NCBI GenBank assembly: GCA_021809365.1
Contig: JAKBAC010000025.1
Coordinates: 1-31,183 of the forward strand
Direction: 5' to 3'
Length of the DNA: 31,183 bases
DNA from: Planctomycetota bacterium
Lineage (GTDB): Bacteria; Planctomycetota; Phycisphaerae; WQYP01
Numbering within the stretch: position 1 is the stretch's first letter; each line of letters begins with the position of its first letter. Shown piece by piece: positions 1 to 8,786 of this stretch. The notes beneath the pieces are model-generated. The model made no database searches. It had not been told where the DNA came from and worked only from the letters and a program-made list of their open reading frames with translations. Both the position numbers and the translations under genes were made by a program.

Positions 1-3000
1 AATAGAAGACGACGACATTGCTCTCAAACAAAATTCCGCCATTGACGATCAACCACGATTGAATATCCGGTGCAGCCGCATCATTTTTGGATCGGGTCAG
101 TTGCTGATCCAGGACAATCGAGCCATTATCCAATCGTCCCTGGCGATCCCGTTGGTCGATCAGATACAGGTGCATGACATGCGCGGATGTCTCGATAGGC
201 CCGCTGGCCATGGCGGCGATATCCGGCTCGCCTATTTCCGCGGCGGTCAACGGCGGACGCGTCTGGCTGACAAATTCCGCCTTCCAGGCGATCTTGCCGG
301 TGCGGGTGAAAATGGCCATGAGGTCTTGCGGCGTGAGCATCACCAGTGTATTGCCGTTCAGGGCTGTCCGCATCCAGGTATCTCCGTTGGCGGAAAGACC
401 GGCCGTCAGCGCCGGTTGGTTCCATCGCATGTTACCGCTTGAGAAATCCAGACAAGCCATACCGGTTGCCGTGGGGGTGATCAGTCCATCCACACTGAGG
501 CTGGCGGCGGTTGGGAAGGGATCATGCAATCCTGTCCGAATCCATACTGGCGCGGACATGCTGATGGCAGGGTCATACATGGCGGCACCGTGTTGGCCGC
601 ACAGAAAAATACGTCCGGCGGGATCGGTCTTGATCCAGAAAAAGCGGGCTTGCGCATTGAGGGGCAGCACGCCGACGATCTGACCGGTCCGCCGACTGAT
701 AAGTACCGCACGATCCATGGGCAGGTGCGTCACAACGGTGATATAGCGGGGCGTCTGCTTGATTAAGTAAACAGGCTGATGATGCCAGGGGATAACGGGG
801 TGTGCCCATCGGGGCCGGCCAGTGGCGGGATTATACAGCATCAGATCTCCCCGGCGGGCCACCACGAGGCCGCCCCGCACCAGTTTGATCAGGCTGTACG
901 TGATGGTGGTGCCGAGCGTATGGTTGATGAAAGTTTTACGCCACTGCGCGGTGATCTTCGGCGATACAACATGGGCGAGAAGTGTGCCATTTTGAATGAT
1001 CATTCCGTTACCCATTACAATGACATTCCCCCTCTGTATGGGCGGTGCGGTAACGGATGCGGGGGATTTGGTTTTCTCCGGGTGGACTTTGAATTTCCAC
1101 GCCAATTTGCCTGTGCGTGTATGCAGTGCCAGTACATGATTGCTGGTGGCCAGGATGGCCAGAGTCTTCCAATATCCGACCAGCATGGCGCGGCTTGTGT
1201 TCATTATCCGATAATGCCAGAGAGGTTTAATACTGGTGATGGGGTGGGCTGAGATCAGATAGTCGTTTTGGGATGCCTTTCCAACGAGAAAAAGATCATA
1301 CCGGTTATAGCGTGGGCTGTGTTCCAGCGGTTCAAGCAGATCTCCGGTGATGGCGGCGGAAACAATAAGGCGGCTTTCAGGTTTGGCGCGCAGTTGTGCG
1401 CGCTGATGCAAGCTGCCGGTTGGCGCGGTCTTCTGGATATAGGCGGCGTAGCGGCCAAACGTCCATGTTGTGCCGGCGGTCCATTGGTAATCAGCGAATC
1501 GTGCCGCCCCGCGTCGGGCCAGGACGAGGGCCTGGTTTCGATGGCGCAAATGCACGAGCACGGAACAGCGATGGGCCAGTTGCCACGCCTGCTCGGATGG
1601 TGTCGCGTTGCGGCCACTGTGGGCCCACAAGAGCATGTCATACGCCTTGGCCCAATGTCGCGTTTTGGAAAAGTGCAGGGCCAGCCTGCGGGCCGCGTTC
1701 AATGCGGCCTGGCTGTTGGGATACTCCAAAATAATCCGCTCAAGCGGGGCGGTAAGGTCAGTCTGGATGGCGTTGGTGAGCAATTGCCGGGCCTGTGTTT
1801 CCCAGGGGGCGTAGGCTTGCAAGCCGAATTTTCCAATAACGTGGGTTTGAATCATTTCGCGTGCGGCCATCGCGGATGCCAGCGTGACGCCCTGATAGGT
1901 TACCGGAGCGGATCGCAGATCGGGCCGGGCAAGAATCTCTTCAAGCAGTGTTATCGCCTTGGCGGCATGTGATTGATGAATATAACAGTTGGCCATGGTC
2001 ATGCGCCACCGCACCTGTTGGGCGGGGGTGCGGGCAATAATGCCGGCCTTTTGAAGATAGAACAAGGCCTTGGAATTTCCCGGTGTATGCTTCATCGCCG
2101 CATCCGCGAAGCTCATGCACACTTCAAATATCCGATCGGTTGCGGTGGTGGAAGTTGGCATCCGGCTGTTGGCCAGAGCGACGGCCCGGGTCAGCATGTT
2201 CCGCGCGAGTTTGTCATGGCCGGAACGAAACGCCACTTCGGACAATGTCAGATAGGTATCAGGTCGGTTCGGATGAGCCTTGATCTGGCCGTTGAGATAA
2301 GCCAGCGCATCGGCCCAGCGGGCGTACCCGGCGGTGAGATGATCATTGACGACGATCACTTCATGCGCGGTAACCAGTAAATTTCCGGATGGCTCGGAAA
2401 TTCCGGCCGGCCATCGGGCCAGGGTGTTGGTGTGACCATCGGCGGTATGCACGAGAAGCAGACCGGTATTCAGCGGCAGATAAACGTCATGTTGGGTAAG
2501 AAAGGGCCGGCCGGTGAGTTGACCGAACGTTCGGATGGTGGCACTGAACCAACTGGGCTTGCCGGTTTTAATGTTCACCGCCCAGAGTCGATTTCCCAGC
2601 AGAAGGATATTGCCATGGATCACGCCCAAAAGCATGTCCGCATGATGCAGCGAAGGTCCGGATAGTGACAAAAGTTTCGCACCCGTCCGACGATTGTAGA
2701 TGTGAAGCGTTGCCGCATCTTGCAGGCCGTTGTCCATGGTGATCACGCGCGATCCCGCCACCACGGGTGAATTGATTTGCCAGGGAAGCGTCCGTCGAGC
2801 GATGCCGTACTGCATGCCCGTCATTGCGGTGTAGGCCATTTTATTCAGGCGCAGCCATGCCACTTGTCCGGAATCGATATCAACGGCCATATCCGCGCCC
2901 AGGCCGGTGGAGATGTAGAGTGTTCTGTCCGCCATGGCCGGGATCATACTGACGGAATTAAACGGCGAGATGCCATAGGCCGGGCCGGCGATGGTGCATA

Positions 3001-4567
3001 AATAGCGGGTCCATTGCACTTGCCCGGTGGAAGCGCGCAGGCGTACGAGATTTAATTCGTTCATACCGGTACCCGGCTGGGTTGCCATCACCAGCAGAAA
3101 TACCGCACGACGGCCCGCGAGGGGAATGCACGTCGGCCAGATACTGCGGCCAAATTTACCCGGCAGAAGATTCTGACACGCCACTTTCCATTGTAGTTGG
3201 CCGGAGCGCTGATCCAGGCAGACAATTTCAGATTCACCGGAAGCCATGCCATACGGCCCGATGAATCCGATCTGTCCGTTGAATTGGCGGATGTTCGCCA
3301 TGGGACGGGTGACGATGGTATACACGCGATTGTTGGCCAGTGTGCAGGAATAATGATCCAAGTGGCTGATCAACGTGGAGGCGCTTCCCGTTGTACTGCC
3401 GGGAGGCAGGGGGTCGCGCGGATATTTCCACAGCGTATAACCGGAGTTAATATCGACCGCCTTGATCTGATCCAGCAGATTCAAATAAAGAATGCCGTTC
3501 CGACAGGTCGGAAATGAGAATTGCACATCGCCGGACAGTTTGCCGGTGACGGGATCCATCGTCAGGCCGAACGCGGGCAGGAATTGCCGCATCGTGTTCT
3601 GATATTGCATGAAGGCCGGTCCGCTGTTATGTCTGGCCGCAAAGGTGTGCAGCGGCTTGGTCCATAAGATCGCGGCGGGCAAGGTGCCACGGATGGCCAC
3701 TGCATTGCGCTGAAAAGTTCCCTGAAATGTTGCCCATGTTCCGGAATGCACGATGTGGTGAAAGGGGCTGGGCGTCTGCAGTGCCTGGCGGGCGTCGGCC
3801 AGAAGAGAACCCATCTTGCCCGCGATGACGCCCGTTGCGCGCGGCGCGGATGTGGAGAGTTGCTGGAGCAATTTACGGGCCTGGTCCCGCTGGCCGGCGA
3901 GCCATGCCGCGATTGCGGCATTGTGCAACAGCAGCGGGCGCTGCGCGATCAACGCGGGATGCGTCAACAGTTGTCGCCAGATGGCCGCCGCCCGGGCGAA
4001 TCCGCCGCGCTCAAATTCCCGTTCCGCCACATATTGGAGGCCGTCCGCGGCGGCGGAGGTGGCAAAATAGCGGCGGCATACTGAAGTAATGTGAGATAGC
4101 GAATGGGTCTGGCGGGCCTGTTGGATGGCCTGTTGGGCCTGTAATCCATAAATCTGATCATACAGGCCATGTTGCACCGCGTTCATTGATAACAGGCGCG
4201 ACCAGACATATTTTCGCACCGACATATATGTGCCGTTGGTTTGCCTGATAACATTGGCACTATATTTTTCGGCAATGTGCTGGAAGGTGCGTATGGCTTG
4301 CGTGAGATGTCCGCTGGTCATCAGCCGATCAGCGGTGCGCAGCATATTGCGCGCGCCGAAAGAATCATTGACCTGGATGTGGGATAATCCGCCGGAGGGC
4401 GTATTGGCGTGGGGCGGCACGGGGACGAGTCTCATTTGCAGTGATCGGGCAGCCGGCGGCGGAAGGGCGGCCTGGGCGCGCCACTGAATCAGGATCGCAG
4501 CGGCGATGATGAACATCGCCGCTGGTAGGATCGGATGGAATTTCCACATTTTGCCGATGCGTTTCAT
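1..4567 (-). CDS. Large secreted PQQ-like beta-propeller/TPR protein (C-terminus beyond the left edge)
   Basis: The minus frame from ATG 4567 stays open for 1522 codons to the window edge, so the stop is not seen. The start is supported by GGAG ten bases upstream. A basic N-terminus (MKRIGKMWKF) is followed by a hydrophobic stretch and a signal-peptidase-like AQA site near residue 33, so the protein should be exported. After an alpha-helical N-terminal third come PQQ-type blades of the form A-x-D-x-x-[ST]-G-x-x-x-W, for example VDINSGYTLWKY near residue 357, LDQRSGQLQW near 446 and VDIDSGQVAW near 561. Residues about 745-1045 are Ala-rich helical, TPR-like pairs. A second blade series follows (LHTRTGKLAWKF near 1153, IFTRTGKIAWKA near 1420). 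Such proteins are common in planctomycetes. Their role is unknown, and PQQ binding cannot be assumed. It starts 50 bp after mtnP. Confidence 0.85.
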   Translation of the reverse strand, partial: MKRIGKMWKFHPILPAAMFIIAAAILIQWRAQAALPPPAARSLQMRLVPVPPHANTPSGGLSHIQVNDSFGARNMLRTADRLMTSGHLTQAIRTFQHIAEKYSANVIRQTNGTYMSVRKYVWSRLLSMNAVQHGLYDQIYGLQAQQAIQQARQTHSLSHITSVCRRYFATSAAADGLQYVAEREFERGGFARAAAIWRQLLTHPALIAQRPLLLHNAAIAAWLAGQRDQARKLLQQLSTSAPRATGVIAGKMGSLLADARQALQTPSPFHHIVHSGTWATFQGTFQRNAVAIRGTLPAAILWTKPLHTFAARHNSGPAFMQYQNTMRQFLPAFGLTMDPVTGKLSGDVQFSFPTCRNGILYLNLLDQIKAVDINSGYTLWKYPRDPLPPGSTTGSASTLISHLDHYSCTLANNRVYTIVTRPMANIRQFNGQIGFIGPYGMASGESEIVCLDQRSGQLQWKVACQNLLPGKFGRSIWPTCIPLAGRRAVFLLVMATQPGTGMNELNLVRLRASTGQVQWTRYLCTIAGPAYGISPFNSVSMIPAMADRTLYISTGLGADMAVDIDSGQVAWLRLNKMAYTAMTGMQYGIARRTLPWQINSPVVAGSRVITMDNGLQDAATLHIYNRRTGAKLLSLSGPSLHHADMLLGVIHGNILLLGNRLWAVNIKTGKPSWFSATIRTFGQLTGRPFLTQHDVYLPLNTGLLLVHTADGHTNTLARWPAGISEPSGNLLVTAHEVIVVNDHLTAGYARWADALAYLNGQIKAHPNRPDTYLTLSEVAFRSGHDKLARNMLTRAVALANSRMPTSTTATDRIFEVCMSFADAAMKHTPGNSKALFYLQKAGIIARTPAQQVRWRMTMANCYIHQSHAAKAITLLEEILARPDLRSAPVTYQGVTLASAMAAREMIQTHVIGKFGLQAYAPWETQARQLLTNAIQTDLTAPLERIILEYPNSQAALNAARRLALHFSKTRHWAKAYDMLLWAHSGRNATPSEQAWQLAHRCSVLVHLRHRNQALVLARRGAARFADYQWTAGTTWTFGRYAAYIQKTAPTGSLHQRAQLRAKPESRLIVSAAITGDLLEPLEHSPRYNRYDLFLVGKASQNDYLISAHPITSIKPLWHYRIMNTSRAMLVGYWKTLAILATSNHVLALHTRTGKLAWKFKVHPEKTKSPASVTAPPIQRGNVIVMGNGMIIQNGTLLAHVVSPKITAQWRKTFINHTLGTTITYSLIKLVRGGLVVARRGDLMLYNPATGRPRWAHPVIPWHHQPVYLIKQTPRYITVVTHLPMDRAVLISRRTGQIVGVLPLNAQARFFWIKTDPAGRIFLCGQHGAAMYDPAISMSAPVWIRTGLHDPFPTAASLSVDGLITPTATGMACLDFSSGNMRWNQPALTAGLSANGDTWMRTALNGNTLVMLTPQDLMAIFTRTGKIAWKAEFVSQTRPPLTAAEIGEPDIAAMASGPIETSAHVMHLYLIDQRDRQGRLDNGSIVLDQQLTRSKNDAAAPDIQSWLIVNGGILFESNVVVFY

Positions 4568-4617
4568 ACGCCAGTAACTCCATGCAAGATTGGAAACTCC
4601 AAAGTGCGCCAGTGGTC

Positions 4618-5517
4618 TTATTTTTTGGCGGGAAAATATTTTCCCCAGATCGCGTCCAGCCGCGTCCGGACTTCCGGCTTGATTTTCGTCTTATCGGTAA
4701 AAATTGCCAATTCCAGCGCGCGGTGCGATGGAAAATCCTCATGGCGTGCGGCCCAAATCCGTTCCAGCGCGACCCGGATCAGGTGCAGCGCGTTTTCCGA
4801 GGTCAGTTGGAGGTGGCCGAGGATTTCGCGCATCAGTTCCATGGGTGCCTGCCCCTGCGGATGCGGTTTCCATACATCATAATCCGTCACCAGCGCGATG
4901 GACGCATAGCTGATTTCCGCTTCCCGCGCCAACTTGGCCTCCGGCAAAAGGGTCATGCCGATTAAATCGCCGCCCCAACTGCGATGCAGCCGCGATTCCG
5001 CCCGTGTGGAAAACGCCGGTCCCTCCATACATATATATGTCCCGCGTGGATGCACGGTAACACCCGGGGGCAGATCGGCGCGACTTTCGTAAACAATATG
5101 CCGCAGCTTTTCACAGATTGGTTCGGCAAAATCAATATGGGCGGCGACCTGGTCGAAAAATGTTCCGGCACGATGAAGGGTACGATCCACCGCCTGATCC
5201 ACCAGCACAAGTTCGCGGGGATGCACATTTTCATTCAGGCTGCCGACCGCACCGGATGCCAGGATCCAGCGGCATCCCAGCATTTTGAGGGCGTAGATGT
5301 TGGCGCGATAGGGCACCTGGGATGGATTCAAAATATGCCCGGCACCGTGCCGCGCCAGAATGGCCACGGGTATGCCCTTCCATTGAGCCAAAATCGGAGC
5401 GGAGGCCGGCGGGCCAAATGGTGTATCAATATCCACCGCATGACCATCGCCGGGCATCAGCAAATGCTGCCCCAGGCCCGACCCACCGATGATGCCGATG
5501 CGATCTGTTGTATCCAT
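4618..5517 (-). CDS. mtnP: S-methyl-5'-thioadenosine phosphorylase
   Basis: This 299-residue cytosolic enzyme splits 5'-methylthioadenosine with phosphate into adenine and 5-methylthioribose-1-phosphate, the first step of methionine salvage from polyamine synthesis by-products. Family motifs are intact: the N-terminal phosphate loop GIIGGSGLG (residues 8-16), RHGAGH (56-61), NIYALKMLGC, EGPAFSTRAES (165-175) and GMTLLPEAKLAREAEISYAS. TDYD at 211-214 carries the Asp that favours 6-aminopurines, arguing for MTA phosphorylase over an inosine/guanosine-type enzyme. I start at ATG 5517 because the family begins just before the GGSG loop. The frame is open upstream, but that extension covers a promoter-like and repeat-like leader. 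It lies 209 bp downstream of arsA, so it probably has its own promoter. Confidence 0.92.
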   Translation of the reverse strand: MDTTDRIGIIGGSGLGQHLLMPGDGHAVDIDTPFGPPASAPILAQWKGIPVAILARHGAGHILNPSQVPYRANIYALKMLGCRWILASGAVGSLNENVHPRELVLVDQAVDRTLHRAGTFFDQVAAHIDFAEPICEKLRHIVYESRADLPPGVTVHPRGTYICMEGPAFSTRAESRLHRSWGGDLIGMTLLPEAKLAREAEISYASIALVTDYDVWKPHPQGQAPMELMREILGHLQLTSENALHLIRVALERIWAARHEDFPSHRALELAIFTDKTKIKPEVRTRLDAIWGKYFPAKK

Positions 5518-5589
5518 GACGCCCAATTCCCGCGAAAGCTGAAAGGCACCCGTGGCCACGGCACACGCCGCAGGTAATCCGTTGCTGGA

Positions 5590-5599
5590 AGTATACCAT
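5590..5599 (-). promoter_or_regulatory. Candidate extended -10 promoter for mtnP
   Basis: On the minus strand TGGTATACT supplies an extended -10 (TG one base before TATACT). The -35 region 17 bases upstream is poor, which is tolerable for extended -10 promoters. Transcription would start about 65 bases before the chosen mtnP ATG. Confidence 0.4.
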
Positions 5600-5726
5600 A
5601 GCCCAGCGGGAACATTACCTCTACGAAACAAAGATACAACCGAATGAACCACAAGGTAAGGGATGGAATTCTCGCCGGCCCCTGCGGTAAGACCACCGAT
5701 TGCGCGGATAAAGTGGATGACGCGGA

Positions 5727-7571
5727 TCAATGGACAACTGTGCCAGAAGCTGCTTCCCAAGAATCTTTGCGCGCTGCAAAGAATTTACCGAGTTGTGGCA
5801 AAGGGGCCGGCACCGGTAGCAATTGCCGCAGCCCGTTTAGGCCCACGGGTTCCTGGGCCAGCCAGGGAATCACGGCCACGCGTTCGGTTCGTTTGGCAAC
5901 CATGGCCAGTTTATCAACTTCCGCATTGGCGCGGGCGACCAATAATGTGTCTCTGGGCCGGGCCGCCAGCAGACTGCTGTTAATGACCCATGCGAAAGGG
6001 GTAATACCGGCGCGATGCAGATCTTCCTGCAATTCACTGGCTTCAAGAATGGGAGTTGTTTCGGGCAATGCCACCAGAATCGTGCGGGTGTATTGGGGAT
6101 TCTGCAATTTCATCAGAGCGGTGTTGACCTGCATCTGTGCCTTCCCTGTTAAATTGCGCATCACATCCCTGTGATATGATCCGGTGGCATCCAGCAGCAA
6201 TAGAGAATGTCCCGTCGGAGCGGTATCAATAATCACGAATTTACCCTCCGCTTCATCAAGCCGTTGGGAAAATGCGTGGAACACCGCAACCTCTTCCGTG
6301 CATGGTGATCGCAAATCTTCCTCCAGTAACGCTTTCCCCTGGGCGTCAAGGTCTTTGCCGCGCAAAGCCATGACCATTTCGCGATATTGGGAGGTTTCCT
6401 TTTCCGGATCAATCCGGCTAAGAGTTAACTTCCCGCCTGAGTCATTTACCGTCTGTTCAATATGCGCGGCCGGATCGGTCGTGGTCAGATGAACCGAATG
6501 GCCCCGATCCGCCAGTGTCACGGCAATTGCCGCGGCAACGGTGGTTTTACCCACACCGCCTTTGCCCAAAACCAATACCGCTCCATGGCCGGCTGCTTCG
6601 ATTTGATCCACCAGTGTTGTCAGATTGCCGTACTCCGGCATTTCAACCAACATGCCTCCGGACGCCGCCGGCGCGGAATAGTTCAGCCCCGCAATCGCCC
6701 GCAACGCGGCTACGCCCACGAGATTGAAAGATCGCAGCGGAACCTCGGCCTGTGGCAACTTGCTGAGGTGTTGTGGCATCTTGGACAGCGCCTCGCGGCA
6801 CCGCTGATCCATCGCCACCGCGAGAGGATCAAGTATGTCCGTGGCGTGAAATACACCGTTGACGACCAAACGCTGGTTCGTCATGCCCAGTGATGCCAGA
6901 TCGCCACTGGTGCGGTCCGCTTCCGCCAGAGCCAGACGATCGGGCCGACTGACCAGTATCAGTGTCGTGTGGGCGGAGTCATGCAACGCGGCAACCGCCT
7001 CGGCGTATTGTCGTCGCTGCGATTGCAATGCCGAAACCGGGCCCATGCACGAAGCTCCATGTTTATTGCCATCAAAGAAATCCGTCCAGGCCGAAGGTAA
7101 ACTCAAAAGTCGCAAGGTATGACCGGTGGGGGCGGTATCGAATAGGATATGATCGAAATTCGTGGCGGTGGCCGGATCGGTCAACAGCCCCGTGAATTGA
7201 TCAAAAGCCGCAATTTCTGTGGTGCATGAACCGGAAAGTTCTTCGATCATGCTTTTAATGGCCTCTTCCGGCAGCACACCGCGCATGGGCGCAATGGCGC
7301 GCTGACGGTACGCTTCCGCGGCGGCCTGCGGACGGATATTAATGGCCGAAAGTCGGGCTACAGCGGCAATTGCGGTGGGCGAGGTCTCACCAATTTCGGT
7401 CTGAAAGACATGTTGCACATTGGAGGCCGGATCGGTACTGATCAGCAGCACCCGCCGGCCGCGATCCGCTAAAGCCACCGCGGTAGCGCATGCCAGCGAC
7501 GTTTTTCCAACGCCGCCTTTCCCGGTAAAAAACATATAACGCGTGGGTCTTGGAATCCATGGAAGTGACAT
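5727..7571 (-). CDS. arsA: Arsenite-stimulated ATPase ArsA (two-domain)
   Basis: This 614-residue cytosolic ATPase energises arsenite/antimonite extrusion through a membrane partner. It has the classic duplicated layout: P-loop GKGGVGKTS at residues 17-24, DTAPTGHT at 145-152, then a second P-loop GKGGVGKTT at 336-343 and a second DTAPTGHS. The three metalloid-binding cysteines of E. coli ArsA are present in matching contexts: SGSCTTEIAAFDQF (Cys116), GASCMGP (Cys175) and SPCTEEVAVF (Cys424), so it should be a true As(III) enzyme, not a Get3-like targeting factor. ATG 7571 is chosen because GAGGTG lies seven bases upstream and the P-loop then starts at the usual distance; an open upstream extension overlapping arsD was rejected. 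It follows arsD by 43 bp. No ArsB, Acr3, ArsC or ArsR gene is in the window. Confidence 0.95.
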   Translation of the reverse strand: MSLPWIPRPTRYMFFTGKGGVGKTSLACATAVALADRGRRVLLISTDPASNVQHVFQTEIGETSPTAIAAVARLSAINIRPQAAAEAYRQRAIAPMRGVLPEEAIKSMIEELSGSCTTEIAAFDQFTGLLTDPATATNFDHILFDTAPTGHTLRLLSLPSAWTDFFDGNKHGASCMGPVSALQSQRRQYAEAVAALHDSAHTTLILVSRPDRLALAEADRTSGDLASLGMTNQRLVVNGVFHATDILDPLAVAMDQRCREALSKMPQHLSKLPQAEVPLRSFNLVGVAALRAIAGLNYSAPAASGGMLVEMPEYGNLTTLVDQIEAAGHGAVLVLGKGGVGKTTVAAAIAVTLADRGHSVHLTTTDPAAHIEQTVNDSGGKLTLSRIDPEKETSQYREMVMALRGKDLDAQGKALLEEDLRSPCTEEVAVFHAFSQRLDEAEGKFVIIDTAPTGHSLLLLDATGSYHRDVMRNLTGKAQMQVNTALMKLQNPQYTRTILVALPETTPILEASELQEDLHRAGITPFAWVINSSLLAARPRDTLLVARANAEVDKLAMVAKRTERVAVIPWLAQEPVGLNGLRQLLPVPAPLPQLGKFFAARKDSWEAASGTVVH

Positions 7572-7614
7572 AAAACACCTCATCCATTCGGCTGCGTATC
7601 TGTAGCAGTGTGCA

Positions 7615-8250
7615 TCAGTTGCCACAACACGATGTTTTCTTCCTGGCCGTAGTTCCAATATTGACCGGCGGCGTGCTGGCGCAGCAACTGGATGGTACTT
7701 CCGATTGCCTGTCGCCGAGCCGGCCTTGCGTCAGTTTATTCAGATGTTCCGCCGCTTGGTCTTTTACCTGCTGGGCAATATGAACCACCGAGGCCATATC
7801 GTCCGCCGACACGCCGAGCTTGCGCAATGCCGCATGATGAAATTCAAAACACCATTCGCAATTGGCCGCAACCGCCGCAGCCAATGCCGCAAGCTCCCGC
7901 ATTGGTGCCGTCAGGCCGCCGCCGGTCGCGGGTTCAGATGGTGCCGTCAAGCCCGCCATGGCTGCTAATTCAACACGGGATGGATAATGGGCTTGGCTTA
8001 CCAACGTACCATTGGCCAGAATTGCGGGCAGTGCCGCTGTTCCGGCTTTCGTAAGCAGTTCGCGTATCACCGGCTGGTTTGCGAACTGCGTTGGCTGGTG
8101 TGCAAGATTATATCGTCGAACGTCCACACCCTGACTTTTGAGCCAGTCCAGGTCCGCCGAAAAATGCACCAGCTTGGGATCCACCTCCGGGCCGCAAACG
8201 CCGGTGGAACAGCACATCGCTGGATCAAAGACTTCAACAATCATTGCCAT
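7615..8250 (-). CDS. arsD: ArsD arsenic metallochaperone fused to an AhpD/carboxymuconolactone-decarboxylase-like domain
   Basis: A 211-residue protein. Residues 1-100 match ArsD, the chaperone that hands As(III) to ArsA: the FDPAMCCSTGVCG motif gives Cys13, Cys14 and Cys19, equivalent to the functional Cys12/13/18 of ArsD. Residues about 115-172 form a second module, with APMRELAALAAAVAANCEWCFEFH split across a helix and a CxxC...H core (Cys131, Cys134, His138) followed by HAALRKLGVS. This is the AhpD/CMD redox signature. The tail has two more vicinal cysteine pairs (189-190 and 208-209), like the extra pairs of long ArsD proteins. ATG 8250 has GGAGAA eight bases upstream; the longer open frame runs into the promoter. 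ArsD identity is firm. That the middle domain acts on ArsD or ArsA thiols is inference. Confidence 0.9.
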   Translation of the reverse strand: MAMIVEVFDPAMCCSTGVCGPEVDPKLVHFSADLDWLKSQGVDVRRYNLAHQPTQFANQPVIRELLTKAGTAALPAILANGTLVSQAHYPSRVELAAMAGLTAPSEPATGGGLTAPMRELAALAAAVAANCEWCFEFHHAALRKLGVSADDMASVVHIAQQVKDQAAEHLNKLTQGRLGDRQSEVPSSCCASTPPVNIGTTARKKTSCCGN

Positions 8251-8340
8251 AAAGATTCTCCTTGGCTTAACCGTCGCATCGGTACCAACGGCACCGGGCA
8301 CAACACACCGTGTCCAGCGCCTGACGTCATACATCGTTCA

Positions 8341-8369
8341 ACTATATACGCCTAAACATATTTAGTCAA
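8341..8369 (-). promoter_or_regulatory. Sigma-70-type promoter of arsDA with an operator-like palindrome
   Basis: On the minus strand TTGACT (8364-8369) and TATAGT (8341-8346) are separated by exactly 17 bases, giving a near-consensus promoter and an arsD leader of about 85 bases. The spacer contains the palindrome CTAAATATGTTTAG (8352-8365, five-base arms) and AT-rich ATAT words like those bound by ArsR/SmtB repressors. The repressor gene itself is not in the window. Confidence 0.7.
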
Positions 8370-8717
8370 GCGGGGCGGCGCGACGGGGGCTGGGCAGGCG
8401 TGGCAATAGATCCGGGCGTGGTGCCGGGACGCCCCATCCCCTCGCGCGATCTGAAATTTGAAATCTCAAAGCTCAAATTCCCCGCCCCATCCCCCTTTTA
8501 GCCGCGTGTGCTTGCACCGCGCGTAGTGCGCGGCAGTCGTCGGTGTTGAGATAGTAGACCGCAGGTGAGTCTGCTAGTTGTTCGTTGCTCGTTAAGCGTA
8601 GCGCCCTGTTGTTCGTTGTTCTCACGCCTGCTCTAATCGGGCCGCGGCCCGATTCGCTCTACTGTTCAACTCTCTACTGATCTCCGCTCTGCGGCGACAG
8701 CCGCCGCCGCGTTAACG
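8370..8717. repeat. Gene-free spacer made of interspersed short repeats
   Basis: No ORF here looks like a gene. Segment 8577-8623, read on the minus strand, is GAACAACGAACAACAGGGCG followed by a TTAACGAGCAACGAACAAC word, closely matching the plus strand at 17787-17880. Segment 8657-8703 on the minus strand carries CAGTAGAGAGTTGA and GCTGTCGCCGC words matching 18283-18315. Segment 8451-8480 has the GAAATTTGAAATCTCAAA type of word, which also appears near 13812-13826. These are parts of one repeat vocabulary, inverted relative to the large repeat block. Confidence 0.75.
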
Positions 8718-8753
8718 AAAAAAAGGGGCCACGCCGGATATCGGCGTGGCCCC
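8718..8753 (-). terminator. Intrinsic terminator of the MFS transporter gene
   Basis: A perfect 12-bp inverted repeat (GGGGCCACGCCG at 8725-8736 and its complement at 8742-8753) with a five-base loop is followed, on the minus strand, by seven T. It sits 33 bp past the stop of the transporter gene. Confidence 0.93.
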
Positions 8754-8786
8754 TGGCCCGTGCAGCTTGCTCCCCGTAAATACAGA

